This document shows, piece by piece, positions 43,067 through 49,943 of a stretch of DNA of 49,943 nucleotides. The notes under the pieces are model-generated. The model searched no databases. It had not been told where the DNA came from and saw only the letters and a program-made list of their open reading frames with translations. The stretch lies in contig JAJTDM010000030.1 in NCBI GenBank assembly GCA_021300575.1, positions 1 to 49,943 of the forward strand, written 5' to 3'. Both the position numbers and the translations under genes were made by a program. This DNA comes from Rubrivivax sp. (lineage in GTDB: Bacteria; Pseudomonadota; Gammaproteobacteria; Burkholderiales; Burkholderiaceae_C). The stretch's first letter is position 1. Each line of letters starts with the position of its first letter.

Positions 43067-44997
43067 CTAACCACAGTGAACACGAAGACGACGTTGACGA
43101 GGAGGATCCGCGGGTCCAATTGCTGGAGAGCCTCGCCAACGGGTTGGCGAGCCTGTCGGAGGCTTCAGACACCCCCAACGGCGTTACCCCAGTGACTTCG
43201 ATGTTCAGCAGCGTCGACGTCGACTTCGCTTCCGACGCATGGACGAACCAAATCGCTGAGATTCAAGGCTGGCTGTATCTCAGCGATGACCTCCCGCTCA
43301 CGGGCGGCAAACCCTTCCTTCAAGCGCTCATCTCTGAACTCGAACTCGACCCCACCGACCTCCTTGCCGCCGAAACCGCCTCCCCGCCGCTGACCATCCG
43401 CGCGTTGGAACGTCTGAACGAGCGCGTGGACACCGCCTGTCGGCTGCAGGCCGACTTCCTTGAAGAGCTTGAGGCCAAAGGCACTAGCCGTGCGACGGCC
43501 ACACAGTCCTGGGCTGACGCGTGGGCCGAGTTCGACGCGAGTGAGGATGCGGTGAGCCCGGAACCGGTCACGGCAAAGGCCGCAGTCTGGCCGATCTTCC
43601 AACTCACAAAGAAGCCGCCGAACCTAACGCCGTCGTACCAGCGGGGCGACGTCTGGCGCAACGGTGACCGGCAGTCCCTAGTGGAGTCCATTCTCCGGGG
43701 GGTCCCGTTGCCTTCCATCATCCTTCTGCGCACCGGATCTTCCACCCCGCACGAAGTCGTCGACGGCAAGCAGCGGCTCACGGCCATCCTCCGGTTTGTA
43801 GGTAAGCATCCTGCCGCCAAACTGAAGGTTGCGGAGGTCACCGCCCGGCACAAAGGGAAGAAGTTCAACGAACAAGGCCGTCTTGACGAGAACGGTGACA
43901 GGAATCTGACTGATTTGTTCAACAACGACTATCCGACCTTCCGTCGTGCGTGGAAAGCTCTGGAGGGTTACGCACTCAAGGCCAAGCATGAGGACGACTT
44001 CTACTTCCCGTTCAAGCTGCGCACGACCGGAGACGGCGGACTGGTCGGTCCCTACCTTGAGCCTCTCCGCGGTAAGTACTACACGCAGATCAAGGGCCAT
44101 GAGATCAACGTCGCTGGCCAGCAACTCACCGTCGAGGCTTTGTTCGAGGACGTTGTGGAGTACACCATTCCCGTCATCGAGTACACCCAAGCCACCCAGG
44201 CTCAGATTCATGACGTTTTTCGCCTTTATAACAAGCAGGGCGTGCACCTGAACGCGGAAGAGCTCCGCAACGCGATCTACCACGAGGTCGAACTCACCCG
44301 CGCGACTCTCGCGGCCGCCGGTGACGCCGACCCGAACACTGATGTCGCTGAAATCGCCAAGTCACTGGCCGGTGTCCCGGGCCTTAGCCGTCTCGGTGAC
44401 GCTCTGAAGAACTACGGCTTCGGCGACACGCGCTACAAGCGCACTAAAGTTCTCGCGTGGGTCATATCGGTCCTGGTGCACGACGCCGCTGGAAAGGATC
44501 TGGCATCGACCGCCCGCAACATCGATCAGTTGCTGATCGCAGTCAAAAAGAATCCGTCCCACCCGCTGGCCCAGTCCTCAACGGTGACCAAGCTGTTTTC
44601 GCTGCTGCTGGTCGCTGTCGAACTCCACTCATCGCACGATGAGTTGTGGTCCGCCCAATTTATCGACGGTGGCAAGGGCGTCAAGTGGCAGGAACTCCAA
44701 CTCGTGGGCACCCTCGTGGGCATGGCCATGGCCTTGGCGGCCTCGCCGCAAGACATTGAGGACCGAATCGAGGCGAAGGGTGACGCTATCCGCATGGCGA
44801 CAGAAAAATCCGAAGACTGGAAGCGCCCCGGTAAGGCGCAGACCAAGACCCAGTGGGACTTCATTGCCAGGATCAGCAAGAGTCTCCTTGAACACCTAGA
44901 CATCGACCCTTCTCATGCAGCTGAGGCCGTACGTCAGCAGTTCGGGGCCTGCGGATACGCGTCGTTGCAGCGGATGCGCATCAAACCTAAGAGTTAA
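43063..44997 (+). CDS. DUF262 (GmrS-like) protein of the methyltransferase operon
   Basis: A 644-residue protein. After an acidic N-terminal region of about 170 residues comes a DUF262 domain: YQRGDVWRNGDRQSLVESIL at 192, and VVDGKQRLTAILRF with the DG(Q/K)QR motif at 234-238. Then follows IPVIEYTQATQAQIHDVFRLYNKQGVHLNAEELRNAIYH, the usual F-x-R-x-N-x-x-G-x-x-L-x-x-x-E-x-R-N block. In characterised GmrSD and BrxU proteins DUF262 binds or hydrolyses nucleotides and controls a nuclease. No DUF1524 HNH nuclease domain is visible in the remaining C-terminal part. The start is GTG. This suggests an NTP-dependent sensor or switch acting with the neighbours. Confidence 0.85.
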   Translation: MTNHSEHEDDVDEEDPRVQLLESLANGLASLSEASDTPNGVTPVTSMFSSVDVDFASDAWTNQIAEIQGWLYLSDDLPLTGGKPFLQALISELELDPTDLLAAETASPPLTIRALERLNERVDTACRLQADFLEELEAKGTSRATATQSWADAWAEFDASEDAVSPEPVTAKAAVWPIFQLTKKPPNLTPSYQRGDVWRNGDRQSLVESILRGVPLPSIILLRTGSSTPHEVVDGKQRLTAILRFVGKHPAAKLKVAEVTARHKGKKFNEQGRLDENGDRNLTDLFNNDYPTFRRAWKALEGYALKAKHEDDFYFPFKLRTTGDGGLVGPYLEPLRGKYYTQIKGHEINVAGQQLTVEALFEDVVEYTIPVIEYTQATQAQIHDVFRLYNKQGVHLNAEELRNAIYHEVELTRATLAAAGDADPNTDVAEIAKSLAGVPGLSRLGDALKNYGFGDTRYKRTKVLAWVISVLVHDAAGKDLASTARNIDQLLIAVKKNPSHPLAQSSTVTKLFSLLLVAVELHSSHDELWSAQFIDGGKGVKWQELQLVGTLVGMAMALAASPQDIEDRIEAKGDAIRMATEKSEDWKRPGKAQTKTQWDFIARISKSLLEHLDIDPSHAAEAVRQQFGACGYASLQRMRIKPKS

Positions 44998-44999
44998 GA

Positions 45000-47816
45000 G
45001 TGGTGCCAGGAAGCTCCCCACTCGTCGAGTACGTCTACTTCAACCCACCCGCTCACCAGGCCGCGGACTCGTGGTGGGCCCGCTACAAGGCTCAACTCAC
45101 CGGCTTGACCGACACGGCGCGTGCCTCAGTTGAAGCAGACTCTCGCTACATTGTCCGGCGCGGCGTCCTGGCGGCCGACACTACGAAACCCGAAGAGTGG
45201 TCCTCCCGCCGGTCACGCACCGGACTCGTCATGGGTTCGGTTCAGTCTGGCAAGACCGCATCCATGCTGGGTGTCTCAGCCCTGGCCATCGACTGCGGCG
45301 TTGACATCATCGTGGTACTTGCCGGGACCCGTCTCTCATTGTGGCGCCAGACCTACGAGAGACTGGTGCAGCAGTTGGACTCGGGAAATGAGGACGCACA
45401 GAAGATCAAGCGCCGCTTGCTGTGTCCACCGCCGGGCATCGCACTGTCGGAGCAGACGCTCCCTTTGACAACCACCTATCGCCTGCCACCGGCTCAGGTT
45501 CGGCAACGTCTGAGTCAAGGCAAGCCGCTGATCATCGTGGCGATGAAGCAGACCGATCATCTGCACGCCTTGGCAGCGAGCCTCCGCGCAAACGTATTTA
45601 GCGCGGTCAAGGAGCTTGGTCGCACCGCCCATATGCTGGTCCTGGACGACGAGGCCGACGACGGCTCGATCCTCGATGCCGTAGTTGAGTCCTCGCAGGA
45701 CCCCATCTACGGCAGGCTGAAGCAGATCCCGCGTGCAATTGCCAACCTTTGGGATCCTCCCCAGGGTTCACCTGACAACCTGTTCTCGACCTACATCGCC
45801 TACACGGCGACACCCCAGGCCAATCTCCTTCAGGAGGACCACAACCCCCTCGCGCCGCGCGACTTCATCATTGCACTTCGCACTCCGCTCGATGTTGGCC
45901 ATCCGGTAGACACTACCGACCCCGGCAACCTCAACGCCCCTCGCTCATCTACGTACCCCGAGCCGGTCGGGATGCGCTCTTACTACACCGGCGGTGAGGT
46001 CTTTTACCGCCGTTCGAAGGCGGGTGGCCTGTGCGTGCCCACGACGAACTCCGCTCAACAGGACCTCGGCGAAGCCGTTCGGGCCTTCCTTGTGGCAGGC
46101 GCCATCCGCCTGCACCGCTCAGGCAAGCTCGGCCCGGCCTCCGTCTTTACAGCCCAGTTCGACACCGAGGACGAAGCCCTTGCGAGCGTGGCTCCGCCGC
46201 ACTCAATGCTCTACCACCCTTCAGCTGCAATCCTGGATCACTTCCGGGGCGCTGAGGACATCCTGCTCTGGGCGGGCATCCAGGACCGGGCGATGGCTCG
46301 GAATCTGCTCGACGCAGGCGACGCCAGGCTCCCCGACGCCTTGGTGAACGACCTACAAGCGGATCCCGCTCCGTGGGCGCAATGGCTCGACAAGTACGTT
46401 ACCTCCGCCCGAGCAATCGAGGACGAGTTCGACGTCCTGCCGCCGAAGACCTTTCCGGACTGGCAAACCGTCGAAACCCTGCTCCTCGACGAGATGATCC
46501 CGGGGACCAGGGTCACCGTGGTCAACAGCGACCCCAAAGCTGACGATCGCCCTGCCTACGCACCGAGCCAGGACCCGGGAACCGGAAAGTGGAGCGCCGC
46601 CCGCGATCTCAGCACGATTTTCGTCTCCGGGAACGTCATGGCCCGGGGACTGACGCTGGAAGGGATGACCACGGCGTTGTTTCAGCGTTCGTCCGCTAAC
46701 CCGCTGGCCGACACCCAAATGCAAATGCAGCGCTGGTTCGGGTACCGCGGGTCATACATTGAGTTGTGCCGCGTGTTCGCCTCCAGTGACCAACTCGCTC
46801 TCTTCCGCGCGTACCACGACGTCGACGAAGCGGTTCGCACCGCAATCACCGAGCGCATGATGAACGGTGCCCCTGGGCCGACTGTCCTGCAAGGTCTCAA
46901 CTTCGAGGCCACCGGAAAGATCGCGGGCGTCGGCAACCTTCCCCTGTCCCCAGGGGCTCGCCCCTTCGTCACCGTCATCAATGACGCTCAGCAGGCGGAT
47001 CCCAATGCAGACGTCGTGGCGGAACTCTTCGCTCGACGATCCAGCGATGTCACTGTCGCCAACGTGCTGCGGGGGCGGATCCTGGACGTACCACTCGAAC
47101 TTTCCGAGGCCGCAGAACTTTTTGACCGCCTCACTTTCTCCGGCTACCAGCCCGGGTGCGACGATCTACACGCGGACCTCTGGAACCGCATCGAGGCCCG
47201 AGCACACGCAGTCGCTCCACTGTCAGATCCGCCGTTCTACCGGCCGCCAGTGAGGCACGGGAAGGGGGACGTGCCCCGGCGTGCCTGCCCCTATGCCATC
47301 GCCGCCTATCTTCGACTCTGGTCGGCGAGCCTCACTCGCTCGATCACAGGGCTCTTTGTCACCGGCCACCCCGGCGACCTGTGGTCCTATGCCGACCTCG
47401 CTCGAAAGAGAGTTGAGCAGCCACGTTTCTGGGTCGGCATTCGTTACGGAGATGGAGCCGTCGTGTCCAACGGTCGGCTGGCACGGCTCCCGTTCAACAT
47501 CTGCGCCACGACTAAGAGGGTGGTCGGAGGCGAACTCAAGACGACATGGGGAGCGAGCGACCCCAACGCTGGCCCGGGCCAGTATCGCGGTGACGTCTAC
47601 TTCGACTACTACCACCGCAACCTTGCCCCGCCGCTGAGCAGCAACACGGCGTGGCGACCCACCGGCTCTGACGGTCAGATCCTCTTCTACGTCAATCAAC
47701 ATCCAGGCGACCTATGCCCCACGGTCGCAGTTGGAGTCTGCCTGCCTGCGGGAGGTCCCGAGCAGTTCTCAGCTACCCGTGCTGGGATGGCAATCGTCAG
47801 GAGGAGCCTTCCATGA
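45000..47816 (+). CDS. Z1-domain helicase-like ATPase
   Basis: A 938-residue protein of the Z1 family, an SF2 helicase-like ATPase seen in restriction-like operons. Walker A GSVQSGKT is at 79-86, a DDEAD box at 216-220 (VLDDEADDGS), AYTATPQANLL near 268 (motif III-like), ARGLTLEG at about 548-555, and the family signature DTQMQMQRWFGYR at 571-583. All motor motifs appear intact. It would move on or remodel foreign DNA. Starts at 45000 and 45003 are both GTG. It begins 2 bp after the DUF262 stop and its stop overlaps the next gene by 4 bp. Confidence 0.92.
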   Translation: MVPGSSPLVEYVYFNPPAHQAADSWWARYKAQLTGLTDTARASVEADSRYIVRRGVLAADTTKPEEWSSRRSRTGLVMGSVQSGKTASMLGVSALAIDCGVDIIVVLAGTRLSLWRQTYERLVQQLDSGNEDAQKIKRRLLCPPPGIALSEQTLPLTTTYRLPPAQVRQRLSQGKPLIIVAMKQTDHLHALAASLRANVFSAVKELGRTAHMLVLDDEADDGSILDAVVESSQDPIYGRLKQIPRAIANLWDPPQGSPDNLFSTYIAYTATPQANLLQEDHNPLAPRDFIIALRTPLDVGHPVDTTDPGNLNAPRSSTYPEPVGMRSYYTGGEVFYRRSKAGGLCVPTTNSAQQDLGEAVRAFLVAGAIRLHRSGKLGPASVFTAQFDTEDEALASVAPPHSMLYHPSAAILDHFRGAEDILLWAGIQDRAMARNLLDAGDARLPDALVNDLQADPAPWAQWLDKYVTSARAIEDEFDVLPPKTFPDWQTVETLLLDEMIPGTRVTVVNSDPKADDRPAYAPSQDPGTGKWSAARDLSTIFVSGNVMARGLTLEGMTTALFQRSSANPLADTQMQMQRWFGYRGSYIELCRVFASSDQLALFRAYHDVDEAVRTAITERMMNGAPGPTVLQGLNFEATGKIAGVGNLPLSPGARPFVTVINDAQQADPNADVVAELFARRSSDVTVANVLRGRILDVPLELSEAAELFDRLTFSGYQPGCDDLHADLWNRIEARAHAVAPLSDPPFYRPPVRHGKGDVPRRACPYAIAAYLRLWSASLTRSITGLFVTGHPGDLWSYADLARKRVEQPRFWVGIRYGDGAVVSNGRLARLPFNICATTKRVVGGELKTTWGASDPNAGPGQYRGDVYFDYYHRNLAPPLSSNTAWRPTGSDGQILFYVNQHPGDLCPTVAVGVCLPAGGPEQFSATRAGMAIVRRSLP

Positions 47817-48874
47817 CCAGCTACGAACAGGTTCTCGAGCAGATCAACGCCGTCCCGGCGGGTGTCACCGGGAATGACAGAACCATCACTTGGTTGACTG
47901 ACGCGCAGGTGGTCGGTCTCGCACGGAACAGTCGCGGACACCTGGAACTGTTTCTTGCAGGCGAGCAGCTGAAGCCCCGGACCCGCACCGTGAAGTCCGC
48001 GATTCACTACCACTCGTGGCACCGTGACTCCCAGCCGCCACTGTGCGCCAACCGCATCCTCTTACCCGCTCTGGGGCACTTCGACCAAGTCGGTGCATTC
48101 ATTGCCGCTGAACTATTGCGTGAGAAAGCTGACGCCAATCTGGAGCGCGCCTTCGCCGTCACCGAGCCCCTGATCGAACTCGCCATCAAGCGTTTGGAGA
48201 TTTCGGAGAGCGCCATCCTCGGACTCGTTGGAGAGCTGCTCCTTCTCGACGCTCTCTGTCGCCGCGCAGGCGATGTCCACGTCGGGCCGCTCGTCCAGGC
48301 TTGGGATGGCTGGCGCCGCTCCGCTAGGGACCTCACGTGGCAGGGCACTGGCGTCGAGATAAAGACCACAACTCGCACCACTTCAAGTCACGCCATCCAT
48401 GGCATACACCAGATCGAGCGTGCTCCTGCCACTGATGACGCCCCCGGGGAAGCGCACCTGCTCCTCGTAAGCATCGGTCTGCGCCAGGCAGATCCCAACG
48501 TCCCTTCCTTGTCGATCCCCTCGCTGATGGACAGCATCATCGAGCGACTCACCGCGAGCGGGGCCGGTGGCTTGATCGACGAGTTCCTAAGGCGCGTAGC
48601 CATGTACGGCTCGGAGTCGGGAATCGGATACGAGCATGCCACGATGGGCAGCGAGGCGCTGTTCACGACCCCATTCACCGTAACCTTCATCCGCGGCTAC
48701 GACATGGCAGACCCAGCCGTCGAAGTGCTGCGGCGTGACGACGTCGTCGCCCACCAGCATGTGGACGCCCAGTCGCTCATGTTCCGCGTGGAGCTTCCCG
48801 CGACGATCAGCTTGAACAACCCCATCGCGGGTGCCCGACTCGTCTCGGAGGCGATCCTGGGCCTGCATAGTTAG
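47813..48874 (+). CDS. PD-(D/E)XK-motif protein (DUF4420), putative nuclease
   Basis: A 353-residue protein matching the DUF4420/PD-(D/E)XK family that accompanies Z1 helicases. The nuclease core can be read as Glu141 in LVGELLLLDAL, Asp173 in ARDLTW, and the VEIKTT motif with Glu182 and Lys184, followed by TSSHAIHGIHQIE. It is the likely DNA-cutting subunit. The frame is open upstream, but the ATG at 47813 has a GAGGAG ribosome-binding site 6 bases before it and gives the family start (MTSYEQVLEQIN). It is the last gene of the operon and convergent to the integrase. Confidence 0.9.
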   Translation: MTSYEQVLEQINAVPAGVTGNDRTITWLTDAQVVGLARNSRGHLELFLAGEQLKPRTRTVKSAIHYHSWHRDSQPPLCANRILLPALGHFDQVGAFIAAELLREKADANLERAFAVTEPLIELAIKRLEISESAILGLVGELLLLDALCRRAGDVHVGPLVQAWDGWRRSARDLTWQGTGVEIKTTTRTTSSHAIHGIHQIERAPATDDAPGEAHLLLVSIGLRQADPNVPSLSIPSLMDSIIERLTASGAGGLIDEFLRRVAMYGSESGIGYEHATMGSEALFTTPFTVTFIRGYDMADPAVEVLRRDDVVAHQHVDAQSLMFRVELPATISLNNPIAGARLVSEAILGLHS

Positions 48875-48981
48875 GGACGCTCTGCATAACACGCTGAAGG
48901 GTAGCTGCGACCTTTCGCGGGAGATCGCCCATCGGTGACTAAGGCCTCGCCACCGTGCAAACTGACATTCCCCGCTTGTGG

Positions 48982-49911
48982 TCACTGGGCGGGTGGTGCT
49001 CTGCCGGGTAGTCGAGCAGCGAGTCGAGCGTCGTCCTTGCGCTTGAGATATGGCCGGATAGACCGAGCGTCGCGGTGGCCACTGAAGCGCAACAGATCCA
49101 GTTCACCCGAGAGAGCCTGCTCGGCGGCTGTACTGATGGCCTCGCGACGAAGGTCGTGATATCGGAAGTCCGCTAGGAAGCCGGGGAGCGGCTTGACGCC
49201 ACGCTCAGCGCATTCGGCCACATACGACCGCATCGCCCAGCGCTTGGCCTGAGTGAACCGACCGACGACGTTCTCCTTGGTCAGAGCGAATACCTTGCCG
49301 CCTGCAGGTTGCTCGGGGCGCTGGCGCAATGACTCAAGGGCTTCCATTGCCGCAGAGGACAGCAAGAGAGGCCGGTCATGGCCGTTCTTCGAGTCCCTAG
49401 CCATGGCGACCGAGCCCTCGATGTCTGCCCACTGGAGCCGCAGCAACTCGCCCCGGCGCGCGCCCGTTTCCAGGCTCAGTTGGTAGAACGGGAGCAGCTC
49501 CGAGTTGCGTAGCCGCTTGATGGCTGCGAGCAGGTGGAACTCCTCGCCGGGAAGGAAGCGGCGATGCCTCTCCGCACCCAGAGTACGACGCTCCTCGGGT
49601 GGCAGCTCGAGGACGGGGTTTGGGATCTCCTGGCTGAGCTTGCCTTTGCTCCACTTGAGGCAAGCCGAAATAGTGCTCAGGTACTTGCCGATGGTGCTCG
49701 CGCTCAGGCCACCCGCAGACAGCGATCGCATGAACATCCGTACCGTGGGCACCGAAAGCGCCATGACCGGCTGGCGGGCCAGCGGGTAGCCCTGGATCTT
49801 GCGAATCTGGTATGTCTCCGAGTACACGTTCGTAAGCGTGGTCTCACCACCCTCTTGATGGTGTGATGGTGAGGGGTGAACATGTGTCCATATGGAAGTC
49901 AATGGACACAT
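48982..49911 (-). CDS. Tyrosine integrase, N-terminus short or incomplete
   Basis: A 309-residue tyrosine recombinase. The catalytic set is complete: Arg in LSLETGARRGELLRLQWADIE, Lys in DSKNGHDRPLLLS, the YHDLRREA box, the second His in LLRFSGHRD, and Tyr in SIRPYLKRKDD. The core-binding region is present (VRMFMRSLSAGGLSASTIGKYLSTISACLKW). In relatives, an arm-binding domain and about 20 more residues stand before the YQIRKIQGYPLAR segment. Here only TTLTNVYSE precedes it, so the 5' end may be deleted or the gene may continue in another frame beyond 49911. The ATG at 49911 lies inside a palindrome and is doubtful. Confidence 0.78.
   Translation of the reverse strand: MCPLTSIWTHVHPSPSHHQEGGETTLTNVYSETYQIRKIQGYPLARQPVMALSVPTVRMFMRSLSAGGLSASTIGKYLSTISACLKWSKGKLSQEIPNPVLELPPEERRTLGAERHRRFLPGEEFHLLAAIKRLRNSELLPFYQLSLETGARRGELLRLQWADIEGSVAMARDSKNGHDRPLLLSSAAMEALESLRQRPEQPAGGKVFALTKENVVGRFTQAKRWAMRSYVAECAERGVKPLPGFLADFRYHDLRREAISTAAEQALSGELDLLRFSGHRDARSIRPYLKRKDDARLAARLPGRAPPAQ
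49883..49910. repeat. Perfect 9-bp palindrome at the 5' end of the integrase
   Basis: TGTGTCCAT (49883-49891) and ATGGACACA (49902-49910) are exact inverses with a 10-base spacer. It overlaps the doubtful integrase start, and could be an operator for the true promoter or the mark of a rearrangement that removed the gene's N-terminus. Confidence 0.55.
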
Positions 49912-49943
49912 CCCGATCTGGCAGGGTCTGAGCGTGCTGCGCA

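Noticed and set aside
44000..44997. HNH (DUF1524/GmrD) domain sought in the DUF262 protein
   Set aside because: No HNH-type motif is visible in the C-terminal half, so it is not called a complete GmrSD enzyme.

Overview
The window is a high-GC bacterial chromosome segment. A block of conserved housekeeping genes (17.9-31.6 kb) lies between two blocks of mobile and accessory DNA. The order yicC / Ser-Thr kinase / PP2C phosphatase / rph / rdgB / hemW, then radC / fkpB / ispH / serS, together with the protein sequences, points to a betaproteobacterium of the order Burkholderiales (Comamonadaceae- or Sphaerotilaceae-like). This placement is from recalled protein similarity, not from a search.

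Left accessory block (1-17.85 kb). It opens with a partial IS256-family transposase on the minus strand. Next come three overlapping tyrosine recombinases arranged like a RIT (recombinase-in-trio) element. Then follow a ParE/RelE-type toxin-antitoxin pair, a tautomerase divergent from a LysR regulator, a short RadC, a CIA30-family protein, an AbiE-type toxin-antitoxin pair whose toxin has an in-frame amber codon, a decayed PIN-toxin locus, and a relic of plasmid or ICE backbone (ssb, DUF932, ParA, and a ParB that seems to lack its helix-turn-helix). A Fic gene lies between two 14-bp inverted repeats. The block ends in a C-terminally truncated P4-type integrase abutting yicC.

Core block (17.9-31.65 kb). 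yicC is divergent from a kinase/phosphatase pair. rph-rdgB-hemW and a small gene-MinD-like-globin set form tight, translationally coupled runs with several GTG or TTG starts. Smr and radC face the other way. fkpB-ispH, serS-hydratase and a kelch-repeat exported protein follow, then tRNA-Ser(CGA) with a terminator.

Right accessory block (31.65 kb to the end). Downstream of the tRNA lies a mobilizable-element module: two small proteins, a RepB-like primase, an oriT-like hairpin, MobC and a MobA relaxase. A gene-free stretch then holds a striking 250-bp imperfect inverted repeat, followed by two small ORFs. Next is an IS3 element (perfect ends, 3-bp target duplication) with an IS110 element inserted in its transposase gene. 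The IS110 boundaries can be fixed to the base, and its upstream non-coding DNA contains guide segments matching both the IS3 target and the element's own ends, so a bridge RNA can be read directly.

The last 8 kb carry a compact four-gene operon: cytosine-5 DNA methyltransferase, DUF262 (GmrS-like) NTPase, Z1-family helicase-like ATPase, and a PD-(D/E)XK (DUF4420) protein. It is best read as a methylation-based anti-phage system related to the DCM/MORC/Z1 restriction systems, but with a DUF262 protein where a GHKL (MORC-like) ATPase would be expected. A tyrosine integrase on the minus strand closes the window. The most interesting items are this operon and the readable bridge RNA.
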